From: Dethiobacter sp.
Lineage (GTDB): Bacteria; Bacillota; Dethiobacteria; Dethiobacterales; Dethiobacteraceae
Assembly: GCA_020725465.1 (NCBI GenBank)
Contig: DYEY01000036.1
Span: 1-64,000 of the forward strand
Reading direction: 5' to 3'
DNA length: 64,000 nt
Below the pieces are notes generated by a model. The model saw only the letters and a program-made list of their open reading frames with translations. It was not told where the DNA came from and made no database searches. This document shows positions 52,238 through 59,777 of the stretch, piece after piece. The stretch's first letter is position 1; every line of letters begins with the position of its first letter. The translations under genes and the position numbers were made by a program.

Positions 52238-52969
52238 TCAGCAACCTGTCAGCAACCTGCGGGCAAAGCGGTGAGCGAACCTCTCCGCCTCGCCGCGGCG
52301 CAGTTCCGGGTCCGCCTGCGGCGGGCGCCCGGCGGTAAGGGCAGCATGGATAACGTGACCCAACTCGTGGAGCAGGCAGTGGAGTTTTTGACTGTCGTCA
52401 AGGTCGGACGCTCCGCACAGTATGGAGTGGGTACGGTACAGGTAATAGGCCGGGGCAGGCAGGGTGTAATCCAGGCAGTAGATATGCAGCCTGCTGCCCG
52501 CCAGATTCAGCCGCCCCAGCATTCCCGACCCTGCTGTCACAGCAAGCGCCCTGTTAACTACAGAAGGGGAGGGGGGTTTTTCTGTCAGGGGGAGCCGGAA
52601 ACCCTGAAAAAAAGCCAGCTCATCCGCCAGGCGCGCCCGGATCGAACTGTAAACCGTTTTGCTGTCATACAACCGGCACAACCCAACCGGTGGCAGGGCG
52701 GCTGTTATCTGCCGGGCCACGAACAAACGGGCTCCGGTTAGGCCAAAGGCGATAAACACAGCCCTCCTTTTATTTCCCCGGCCTTCTGCCAGCTTTTGGG
52801 GGACCTGCCGTAGTTCCGCCCCTTCCAGGGCCAGCAGGGCGCTGCCGTAGCCAATATTAACGCTTTGCTCATCCAGGATTTCCAGCAGCCCGCCCAGGTA
52901 ATCCACCGCCCACTGGACCGGTTCAGAGCGCAGCAGTCCGTTGGGACCGTAAGTGTACAATGTCTTCAC
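52238..52969 (-). CDS. ImmA/IrrE-like zinc metallopeptidase, unknown role
   Basis: The 243-residue protein has no membrane segment. Its C-terminal part holds the zinc motif LLHELGHVIH (HExxH, residues 201-205) and, 22-24 residues later, EAERFAHRFARRLL. This resembles the EA..FA..LL third-ligand helix of ImmA/IrrE (DUF955) peptidases, some of which cleave repressors after stress. The N-terminal 180 residues match nothing I recognise. Initiation is at GTG 52969 behind a weak AGGGC site. It converges on uvrC but has its own unit. A stress-responsive function is possible, not shown. Confidence 0.65.
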   Translation of the reverse strand: MKTLYTYGPNGLLRSEPVQWAVDYLGGLLEILDEQSVNIGYGSALLALEGAELRQVPQKLAEGRGNKRRAVFIAFGLTGARLFVARQITAALPPVGLCRLYDSKTVYSSIRARLADELAFFQGFRLPLTEKPPSPSVVNRALAVTAGSGMLGRLNLAGSRLHIYCLDYTLPAPAYYLYRTHSILCGASDLDDSQKLHCLLHELGHVIHAALTAGRPPQADPELRRGEAERFAHRFARRLLTGC

Positions 52970-53149
52970 TGCCCTGTCTGTTATTTCTTCATGCTTAGTA
53001 TACCAGGTTCCGCTGCAATAGTATTATGATTTTAGCCAAAAAAATAAACTGTGATTTCCGGGGTGAAACGCTATAATTTTACACTCGGGCCACGAGGATT
53101 GGGGAAAGCGACGTCGAAAAAGAAAATATTACCGGATGGAGGGGATATT

Positions 53150-53494
53150 ATGCGTGGGTTTGTCTGGCGGTGGGTACTAAATGCGGTAGCGCTCTACGCC
53201 ACGTCTTTTATCATCAACGGTATACACATACGGGGTATCGGTGCTGCCGTGGTGGCTGCCCTGGTCTGGGGCCTGGTTAACGCGGTTATCAGGCCGGTAA
53301 TCAATATCCTTACCCTGCCTGTCAATATTCTTACGGTGGGGCTGTTCTCGCTGGTGGTAAACGGTTTCCTGCTCTGGCTGGTGGCTGGCGTTGTCAACGG
53401 GTTCGTGGTGGACGGGATCCTGGTGGGGATTTTGGGAGCTATAGTGCTTTCCGTTTTCAGCAGTATCCTCAGTGCTGTCATCGGCGACAAATAG
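53150..53494 (+). CDS. Phage-holin-like small membrane protein (PF04020 type)
   Basis: This 114-residue protein has four hydrophobic segments and the signature GLVNAVIRPVINILTLPVNILTVGLFSLVVNGFLLWL typical of the family named phage holin family 4, which is mostly chromosomal and of unknown role in membrane physiology. GGAGGGG is 6-7 bases before ATG 53150. CTGTGA, 17 bases, TATAAT (TATAAT near 53073) is a weak promoter candidate upstream. It is the first gene of a run to whiA at 59565. There are no other phage genes nearby. Confidence 0.85.
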   Translation: MRGFVWRWVLNAVALYATSFIINGIHIRGIGAAVVAALVWGLVNAVIRPVINILTLPVNILTVGLFSLVVNGFLLWLVAGVVNGFVVDGILVGILGAIVLSVFSSILSAVIGDK

Positions 53495-53526
53495 ACATTA
53501 TTACAGTGGTGGGAACGGGGTGGCCA

Positions 53527-54345
53527 ATGAAAATCAGAATGCTGGCGCTGGACCTGGATGATACCCTGCTTGACGGTGATTTTGGCATATCCCGGCAAAA
53601 CCGGAGCGCCATACAGCGGGCCAGGCAGCACGGGGTCCTGGTAACACTGGCCACCGGCCGGATGTTCCGCTCCGCCTTGCCTTTTGCTGCCGAGCTGGGC
53701 ATAGACCTGCCTCTGATAACCTACCACGGGGCGTTGATTCGTACCGCCTGCGGCGGAGAAACACTGCTGCACAGGCCGGTTCCCCTGGAAACGGCCCGGG
53801 AAGTGGCCGGTTTTTGTGCCGCCAGGGGCTTTCATGTCAATGCCTATATCGATGACCAGCTTTACGTGGCGCAGGAAAATGAATACTCCCGCTACTACCA
53901 GAGCATTGCCGCCATCCCGGTGACAGTGACGGGGGACCTGGTTTCATCCCTGATCTCACCTCCCACCAAGCTGACCGTAATCAACCGTGATGGTTTATTG
54001 CCGGGGCTGATGGCAGATTTAAAGGTTAAATGGGGAGAGAAGCTGGCCATTGCTCTTTCCCGGCCCCACTTCCTGGAGATAACAGACCGCGGCGCCACCA
54101 AGGGGCAGGCGCTGGCTTACCTGGCTGCGCTGCACCGCATTGACCGCAGTGAAACCGCGGCCATCGGTGACAGCTATAATGACATTGACATGCTAAGGTT
54201 TGCCGGAGTGGGAGTGGCGGTGGCCAACGCGCCGGAGGAGGTAAAAGCGGCGGCGGACCTGGTCACCGCCGCCAACACCGAGCACGGAGTGGCTGTATTT
54301 ATAAACCGGTACCTGTTGGGAGGCAAGGATGATGGCAGTGATTGA
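53527..54345 (+). CDS. Cof-type HAD phosphatase
   Basis: The 272-residue protein belongs to the Cof/YidA group of HAD phosphatases, which act on small phosphorylated metabolites. Motif I is DLDDTLLD (D9 and D11), motif II lies in VTLATGRM, the family cap region in LPLITYHGALIR, and the C-terminal motif in AIGDSYNDIDMLRFAGVGVAV. ATG 53527 follows GGGAACGGGGTGG. It overlaps the next gene by 14 bases. The particular substrate (sugar phosphate, FMN or similar) cannot be read from sequence; the neighbour is a flavoenzyme. Confidence 0.88.
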   Translation: MKIRMLALDLDDTLLDGDFGISRQNRSAIQRARQHGVLVTLATGRMFRSALPFAAELGIDLPLITYHGALIRTACGGETLLHRPVPLETAREVAGFCAARGFHVNAYIDDQLYVAQENEYSRYYQSIAAIPVTVTGDLVSSLISPPTKLTVINRDGLLPGLMADLKVKWGEKLAIALSRPHFLEITDRGATKGQALAYLAALHRIDRSETAAIGDSYNDIDMLRFAGVGVAVANAPEEVKAAADLVTAANTEHGVAVFINRYLLGGKDDGSD

Positions 54346-55351
54346 AAAAGAAATCAGGGAACGTGCCCGGGAAAGATTTAAGGGTTTCTGCCGGGTCTGC
54401 CCCCGGTGTGACGGCAGAGCCTGTGCCGGAGAGGTGCCGGGCATGGGAGGGTTGCAAAGCGGTGCGTCCTTTATCAATAACATTGAGGCGTTGTCCATGT
54501 ACCGTCTTAATATGCGCACCATTCACCAGGTGGCGGAACCGGACACCAAAGTCCGTGTTTTTGGCCGCACCTTCCAAACACCGGTTTTTGTGGCTCCCCT
54601 GACCGGAGCATCGTATAATATGGGCGGATACTACAGTGAATCGGAAATGGTGTCGTGCCTGGTGCGGGGCGCCGCTGCTGCCGGCAGTTTTTCCTTTACC
54701 GGGGACGGCGCCGAGGAGGAGATTTACGCCGCGGGTCTTGCGGCCATGAAAGAATCAGGTGAACCGGGCCTCCCCATCATCAAACCCCGCGCCTTGTCCG
54801 CCGTGGCGGAACGGATTGCCATGGCGGAAGAAAGCGGCGCCTTTGCCGTGGGCATGGACATTGACGGTGCCGGCCTGGTAACCATGGCTCTCAAAGGTCA
54901 GCCGGTGGGACCCAAAACCTTTTACCAGCTGAGAGAAATTGTGGGCATGACCAACCTCCCCTTTGTGCTGAAAGGGATCATGACGGCCCAGGAGGCGGAG
55001 ATGGCGGTGGAGCTGGGTGCCGAGGCTATCGTGGTATCCAACCACGGTGGCCGGGTCCTGGACTGCACGCCGGGAGTGGCGGAGGTCCTGCCGGAAATCG
55101 TGGAGAGGGTAAAGGGCGAGATTTTTATCTTTGCTGACGGAGGAGTACGCAGCGGTGTTGATGTGCTGAAATTGCTGGCGCTGGGCGCTGACGCCGTGCT
55201 GATAGGCAGGCCGGCGCTGACCGGTGCCTTCGGCGGTGGTGCCGACGGCGTGCGCCATGTCCTGGACAAAATGACCGCCCAGCTGCGTCATGCCATGCTG
55301 ATGACCGGCTGTGCCTGTCTTAAGGCCATTGACTGCGGCGTCATCTATTAG
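54332..55351 (+). CDS. FMN-dependent alpha-hydroxy-acid dehydrogenase with N-terminal Cys cluster
   Basis: The TIM-barrel flavoprotein family includes lactate oxidase and glycolate oxidase. The 339-residue product has the catalytic histidine segment VVSNHGGRVLDCTPG, the FMN-phosphate region FADGGVRSGVDVLKLLALGADAVLIGRP, and a lysine in PFVLKGIMTAQEA. Near the N-terminus four cysteines lie within twelve residues (C20, C23, C26, C31: CRVCPRCDGRAC), which resembles an iron-sulfur ligand set, and CAC...C occurs near the C-terminus. In an anaerobe electrons probably do not go to oxygen. GGAGG at 54319-54323 fits ATG 54332 or 54329. It overlaps the HAD gene by 14 bases. Confidence 0.88.
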   Translation: MAVIEKEIRERARERFKGFCRVCPRCDGRACAGEVPGMGGLQSGASFINNIEALSMYRLNMRTIHQVAEPDTKVRVFGRTFQTPVFVAPLTGASYNMGGYYSESEMVSCLVRGAAAAGSFSFTGDGAEEEIYAAGLAAMKESGEPGLPIIKPRALSAVAERIAMAEESGAFAVGMDIDGAGLVTMALKGQPVGPKTFYQLREIVGMTNLPFVLKGIMTAQEAEMAVELGAEAIVVSNHGGRVLDCTPGVAEVLPEIVERVKGEIFIFADGGVRSGVDVLKLLALGADAVLIGRPALTGAFGGGADGVRHVLDKMTAQLRHAMLMTGCACLKAIDCGVIY

Positions 55352-55360
55352 AGGAAGACT

Positions 55361-56104
55361 ATGAAGATAACAGCGGACCTGCACGTACACACCATTGCCA
55401 GCGGACATGCCTACAGTACGGTGGAGGAAATCGCCCGGGCGGCAGCCCTGGCCGGCCTGCAGATGGTGGCGCTGACCGACCACGGGCCCTGCATGCCCGG
55501 CGGTCCCCACGCCTACCACTTCGGCAACCTGCGCATGCTGCCTCCCAAACTCCACGGGGTGGAACTGCTGCACGGCGTGGAAGCCAATATCATGGACAAG
55601 GAAGGCAGGCTGGACCTGGGTGAACCCTACCTGCGCCGGCTGGATATTGTGCTGGCCGGCCTGCACATCCAGTGCTTTTCCCCCCTTGACGCGGCGGGGA
55701 ACACCGATGCGTTGGTGGCAGCCCTGAAAAACCCGTATGTTGATGTGGTTGTCCATCCCGGCAATCCCGAGTACCCGGTTGACCTGGAAAGGCTGGTGCT
55801 GGCAGCTGTGGCTGCGGGTAAGGCACTGGAAATTAACAACAGTTCCTTTCTGGTCAGAAGGGGCAGCGCTGTTAACTGCCGGATGATGGCGGATCTGGTC
55901 AGGCGTCACGGTGGCCTGGTAACGGTAAGCAGCGATGCCCACATCGCCTGTGACGTCGGCAGGGTTGACCGTGCCCTTGAGGTGGTGCTGGAGGCGGGAA
56001 TACCCCCGTCCGCCGTGCTGAATTTATCTGTGGAACGTGTGCGTAATTTCCTGGCAGGTCGCGGGAAGAGGCGCTTCGCCGGTGAACAGGAGGGATCATA
56101 CTGA
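55361..56104 (+). CDS. PHP-domain phosphoesterase (YcdX-like), first copy
   Basis: This 247-residue protein has the PHP metal motifs DLHVHT (residues 6-11), ALTDHG, GVEAN, the later histidines VVVHPGNPE and a terminal SSDAH. It is close to YcdX-type phosphatases with a trinuclear metal site. It is a clear paralogue of the gene at 56820: both start with a K/R-ITADLH block and share TDHGP and GVEANI. It begins 9 bases after the flavoenzyme gene, and its stop overlaps the presumed start of a Crp-family regulator. The substrate is unknown. Confidence 0.88.
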   Translation: MKITADLHVHTIASGHAYSTVEEIARAAALAGLQMVALTDHGPCMPGGPHAYHFGNLRMLPPKLHGVELLHGVEANIMDKEGRLDLGEPYLRRLDIVLAGLHIQCFSPLDAAGNTDALVAALKNPYVDVVVHPGNPEYPVDLERLVLAAVAAGKALEINNSSFLVRRGSAVNCRMMADLVRRHGGLVTVSSDAHIACDVGRVDRALEVVLEAGIPPSAVLNLSVERVRNFLAGRGKRRFAGEQEGSY

Positions 56105-56781
56105 CCAAAAGCATTGAAGTTTTGCAGAAGCTGCCTTTTTTTGACGGCCTCACTGACCGGGAGCTGGAGCTGGTGGCCGGGCTGCTGGTGGAGCGCCGTT
56201 ACGCCAAAAGCGCAGTTATATTCATGGAGGGCGAGCCGGGGGAAGCGGTTTTCATTATCCGCCAGGGAAAGGTTAAAATCAGTAAGTCCACCGCTGACGG
56301 CCGGGAGCAGATTCTGCATATATTGAAGGATGGTGACGTTTTTGCCGAGGTGGTCCTTTTTGACAAAGGGCCTTACCCCGCCACCGCCGAAGCGGTGGAA
56401 GAAACCGCAGTCATGCTGCTGCGCAACGCGGATATGGAAAAACTGCTGCAAAAGCAACCGGTACTGGCGGTAAAGATGCTGCGGCTGATGGCCCGCCGCC
56501 TGCGCCAGGCCCAGCTGCTGATCCGTGACCTGGCGTTGCACGACGCTTACGGGCGCCTGGCCGGTCTTCTCCTGCGTTTTGCCAGGCGTGAAGGGAAGCG
56601 GGCTAAGGATGGGATAATCCTGGATCTGGAACTGACCCGCCAGGATATGGCCAGCATGATCGGCACCTCCCGGGAAACGGTGGCCAGAATCCTCAGCCGG
56701 TTTCAGAAGGAGGGGGTACTCTCCCTGGACCGGCAGCGGATAATCATACTGGACGAGGAAAAGCTGCGCGACTGGACCTGA
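56101..56781 (+). CDS. Crp/Fnr family transcription regulator, probable CTG start
   Basis: The protein has an N-terminal cyclic-nucleotide-binding-type domain (residues 8-125: FFDGLTDRELELVAGLL; GEAVFIIRQGKVKISK) and a C-terminal Crp helix-turn-helix (LTRQDMASMIGTSRETVARILSRFQKEG). No Fnr-type cysteine cluster is present. AGGAGGG at 56088-56094 is 6 bases from CTG 56101, which overlaps the preceding stop as CTGA. The first standard start, TTG 56122, would lack a ribosome binding site and remove seven residues (TKSIEVL). I therefore propose CTG initiation and 226 residues. Its ligand is unknown; flanking PHP genes may be targets. Confidence 0.85.
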   Translation: MTKSIEVLQKLPFFDGLTDRELELVAGLLVERRYAKSAVIFMEGEPGEAVFIIRQGKVKISKSTADGREQILHILKDGDVFAEVVLFDKGPYPATAEAVEETAVMLLRNADMEKLLQKQPVLAVKMLRLMARRLRQAQLLIRDLALHDAYGRLAGLLLRFARREGKRAKDGIILDLELTRQDMASMIGTSRETVARILSRFQKEGVLSLDRQRIIILDEEKLRDWT

Positions 56782-56819
56782 CTTTTGGGCACACTACCGG
56801 CAGGGAGGTGTCCATTTTT

Positions 56820-57584
56820 ATGCGCATAACTGCGGATTTGCATACCCATACCACCTACAGCCACGGCAGGGGTACCATCGAGGATAACGTGCGGGCGGCA
56901 CTGGACAGGGGCCTGACAGCGGTGGCCATTACCGACCATGGCCCCGGCCACCTCTTTATCGGCATCCGGGGAATGGCGGCTTTTATGCGGATGAAGCAGG
57001 AAATTGCACGCCTTGGCCGCAAGTATCCCGGGATAGATATCCTTTTTGGCGTTGAGGCCAATATTGTGGATGTGGACGGCACCATTGACGTCCCGGCCTA
57101 CATCCTGCGCCAGCTGGATATTTTGCTGGTAGGCTATCACAAGCTGGTCCGGCCGCGCAGTGTGGCCGCCTTTTGCCTGGGGGCACGGAATTTTTTGGCC
57201 GGCTGGACGGGACGGGCCGGTGAGGACCTGCGCCGCCGCAATACCGCCGCCATTTGTGAGGCGGTACGCCGCTACCCCATAGATGCTATTACCCACCCGG
57301 GCCTGCAAATCGACATAGATACCCGGGAGCTGGGCAGGGTTTGCGCTGAACAGGGGACAGCCCTGGAAATAAATTCAGCTTACGCCAAAGACCTGGAAGC
57401 CTTCCTGGCTGCCGCCCTGGATACCGGTGTTAAACTGGTCATCAACAGCGATGCCCATTCCCCGGATAAAGTGGGGGACTTTGCCGCCGCTCTGCAGCTG
57501 GCGGAACGGTTGGGAGTGCCCGCCGGCCGTATAATCAATTTTGAAGGAAACATGGGGCGCAAAAGAAGGGAATTGGGGTCCTGA
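56820..57584 (+). CDS. PHP-domain phosphoesterase, second copy
   Basis: This 254-residue paralogue of the gene at 55361 has DLHTHTTYS (residues 6-11 region), AITDHGPG, GVEANIVD, ITHPGLQ and the terminal NSDAHSP. The metal site thus looks complete. GGGAGGT lies about 10 bases before ATG 56820; an in-frame GTG at 56808 overlaps that site. It follows the Crp-family gene by 38 bases and precedes rapZ by 33, in the same direction. Compared with the first copy it has an extra loop (RPRSVAAFCLGARNF), hinting at a different substrate. Confidence 0.88.
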   Translation: MRITADLHTHTTYSHGRGTIEDNVRAALDRGLTAVAITDHGPGHLFIGIRGMAAFMRMKQEIARLGRKYPGIDILFGVEANIVDVDGTIDVPAYILRQLDILLVGYHKLVRPRSVAAFCLGARNFLAGWTGRAGEDLRRRNTAAICEAVRRYPIDAITHPGLQIDIDTRELGRVCAEQGTALEINSAYAKDLEAFLAAALDTGVKLVINSDAHSPDKVGDFAAALQLAERLGVPAGRIINFEGNMGRKRRELGS

Positions 57585-57617
57585 AGAGAAACTATCAGTT
57601 TGAACGGGGGTGGGGTT

Positions 57618-58487
57618 ATGAATGAAAACATCCGCTTTGTGATTATCACCGGCCTGTCGGGGGCCGGCAAAAGCCAGGCGGTCCACAGCTTCGAAGACTT
57701 GGGATATTTCTGCATAGATAACCTGCCGCCCCAGCTAATTCCCAAATTTGCCGAACTGGCGTCCCAATCCGGCGGTAAAATCAACCGTATCGCCCTGGTA
57801 TCCGACATCAGGGGGGGGGAGTTTTTTTCTTCTCTCAACGAGGCGCTGCTGGAACTGGAAGAGGTGGGACTGGACTATGAAATACTTTTCCTGGAGGCCG
57901 GCGATGACATCCTGATCAGGCGGTTTAAGGAAACCAGGCGTCGTCACCCACTGGCTGCCCACGCCAGCATCCAGGAAGGGATAAAAGAGGAGCGCCGTCT
58001 GCTGGCGTCTGTCCGGGGCCGGGCGGATAAAATAATCGACACCTCGGAACTGAGTCCGCAGCAGCTCAAAGAAGAAATAACCTCGCTGTATGCGCTGGAC
58101 GGCAAGCAGGAGAATATACTGATTACACTGGTGGCCTTCGGGTTTAAATATGGTATCCCTCTTGATGCTGACCTGGTTTTTGATGTCCGCTTCCTGCCCA
58201 ACCCGCACTATGTGGAACACCTGCGCCCCCTGACCGGCAATGATGAGGAAGTGAAAGAGTATGTCTGGAAATGGGCGGTTACCCACAAGTTTTTTCAGAA
58301 ATTAACCGATCTTATTGATTTCCTCGTCCCCTGCTACATAAAAGAAGGGAAACCGCAACTGGTAATCGCCATCGGCTGTACCGGCGGGAAACACCGTTCG
58401 GTGGTGGTGGCGGCGGAACTGGAAAAGATTTTGAAGGGAAAGAATTATTCGGTAATCAGCGAGTGCCGGGATATAAACAAGGCCTGA
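57618..58487 (+). CDS. rapZ: RNase adapter / nucleotide-binding protein RapZ (YvcJ)
   Basis: RapZ (YvcJ in Bacillus) is a P-loop protein: in E. coli it targets small RNAs in amino-sugar control. In Firmicutes its role is less clear. The 289 residues have Walker A GLSGAGKS (12-19), CIDNLPPQLIPKF, SDIRGGEFF, and the C-terminal domain with GFKYGIPLDADLVFDVRFLPNPHY and IAIGCTGGKHRSVVVAAEL. ATG 57618 is behind GGGGGTGGGG. In most Firmicutes yvcK (glmR) and whiA follow; here whiA follows after 130 bases without yvcK. Confidence 0.95.
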   Translation: MNENIRFVIITGLSGAGKSQAVHSFEDLGYFCIDNLPPQLIPKFAELASQSGGKINRIALVSDIRGGEFFSSLNEALLELEEVGLDYEILFLEAGDDILIRRFKETRRRHPLAAHASIQEGIKEERRLLASVRGRADKIIDTSELSPQQLKEEITSLYALDGKQENILITLVAFGFKYGIPLDADLVFDVRFLPNPHYVEHLRPLTGNDEEVKEYVWKWAVTHKFFQKLTDLIDFLVPCYIKEGKPQLVIAIGCTGGKHRSVVVAAELEKILKGKNYSVISECRDINKA

Positions 58488-58617
58488 GAAGAAGCGATGA
58501 TAACCGGTAAAAGAAGTTAACGTGGCTGCCCAGGGTGGTGTAACCGGCCATTCTACCCTGCTCACCCGCTGCCGGGAATAAGGACATAAAAGAAAGCTGA
58601 CGGGAGAGTGATTACCA

Positions 58618-59565
58618 ATGACTTACGCCCTGCAGGCAAAAAATGAACTGGCTCGCCGGGAACTTGGCAGGGCGTGTTGCCAGCGCGCCGAACTGGCGGC
58701 TTTTATTCGCCTTGGCGGCAATATCCAGCTTTCCGGCAAACGTCTGGCCCTGAATGTAGTCACTTCCAACCCTGCTGTGGCCAGGCGGATCTTTACACTG
58801 TTTAAACAGCTGTTTAGCCTCAGCTCAGAGATTTTGGTGCGCAGGAAAATACGCCTCCGTAAAAACAATGTTTACCTGGTCAGGGTGGCTGAGCCCCATA
58901 AGGTACGGGAAGCCCTGGCAAAGCTTGGCCTGATGAAAGACGGCGTATTGTCCCGGGATATCCGCGCGGAAGATTATAACAGCAAGTGCTGCCGCCGCTC
59001 CTATCTCCGCGGCGCCTTTCTGGCCGCCGGGTCGGTCTCCAATCCCGAGAATTCCTATCACCTGGAAATCTTCTCCGATTACCAGGAACAGGCGGAACAC
59101 CTGGCCTCCCTGCTTGGCTCTTTTGGCCTTAAAGCCAAGATCACCACGCGCAAAAACGGGTTCCTGGTATATCTCAAAGAAAGCGAGCAGATTATAGAGT
59201 TTCTTAACATTATTGGCGCTCACAGCGCTCTGCTGAATTTTGAAAACATCAGGATTATCAAGGGTATTCGCAACAGCATCAACCGGCTGGTCAACTTTGA
59301 AACCGCCAATGTCAACAAGACGGTGGAGGCGGCGCTCCGGCAGGCGGAATCCATCAGGCTTATTGAGGAAAATGCCGGCATTAACTCCCTGCCGGAACCG
59401 CTTAGGGAACTGGCTGAACTGCGGCTTAATAATCCTGAAGCCAGCCTGCAGGAACTGGGTGAAATGATGGACCCCCCCCTGGGCAAATCGGGAGTAAACC
59501 ACCGCATGCGCAAGCTGGAGAAGATAGCCAGGCAGTACAGGAAAGGTAGGCAAAAGGTGCGCTGA
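58618..59565 (+). CDS. whiA: WhiA sporulation/division regulator
   Basis: WhiA combines a LAGLIDADG-like N-terminal part with a C-terminal helix-turn-helix; it controls sporulation in actinomycetes and affects division in Firmicutes. The 315-residue product has the start SYALQAKNELARREL-type (TYALQAKNELARRELG), the conserved CCRRSYLRGAFLAAGSVSNPENSYHLEI, and the C-terminal LREL...NPEASLQELGEMMDPPLGKSGVNHRMRKL. GGGAGAGTG precedes ATG 58618. It is the last gene before the rpoN promoter. Confidence 0.95.
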   Translation: MTYALQAKNELARRELGRACCQRAELAAFIRLGGNIQLSGKRLALNVVTSNPAVARRIFTLFKQLFSLSSEILVRRKIRLRKNNVYLVRVAEPHKVREALAKLGLMKDGVLSRDIRAEDYNSKCCRRSYLRGAFLAAGSVSNPENSYHLEIFSDYQEQAEHLASLLGSFGLKAKITTRKNGFLVYLKESEQIIEFLNIIGAHSALLNFENIRIIKGIRNSINRLVNFETANVNKTVEAALRQAESIRLIEENAGINSLPEPLRELAELRLNNPEASLQELGEMMDPPLGKSGVNHRMRKLEKIARQYRKGRQKVR

Positions 59566-59643
59566 CCCGGGAAGGCCTGGCGCGCAAACCTGTTCTCAGT
59601 TTTAGTATTTTAATTATGGAATCCTCCATTGCAACAGTTTTTT

Positions 59644-59659
59644 TGGCAGGATTTTTGCT
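59644..59659 (+). promoter_or_regulatory. Sigma-54 (-24/-12) promoter upstream of rpoN
   Basis: TGGCAG (59644-59649), five bases, TTGCT (59655-59659). GG and GC are exactly 12 bases apart as required, and only the C after TGGCA deviates from consensus TGGCAC-N5-TTGCW. It lies 118 bases before the rpoN start codon on the same strand, in a gap with no gene. Confidence 0.75.
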
Positions 59660-59777
59660 AGAAAGGGCGAATACAAAAAACAAAAGCAGCTGTTTTTTCC
59701 GGTCTGTTTAGTTCACTGTTTCCGGCGGAACGCATAAAGATAAAATGAGACTGCCGGTAAACCGGGGGAGATGCTCA

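Noticed and set aside
53150-53494. Prophage remnant because of the holin-like gene
   Set aside because: This holin-like family is mostly chromosomal, and no integrase, lysin or structural phage gene is nearby.
54755-55942. A 395-codon open frame on the minus strand across the flavoenzyme and PHP genes
   Set aside because: It is antisense to two clear genes, is histidine/glutamine-rich in the way typical of reverse frames in GC-rich DNA, and has no ribosome binding site.
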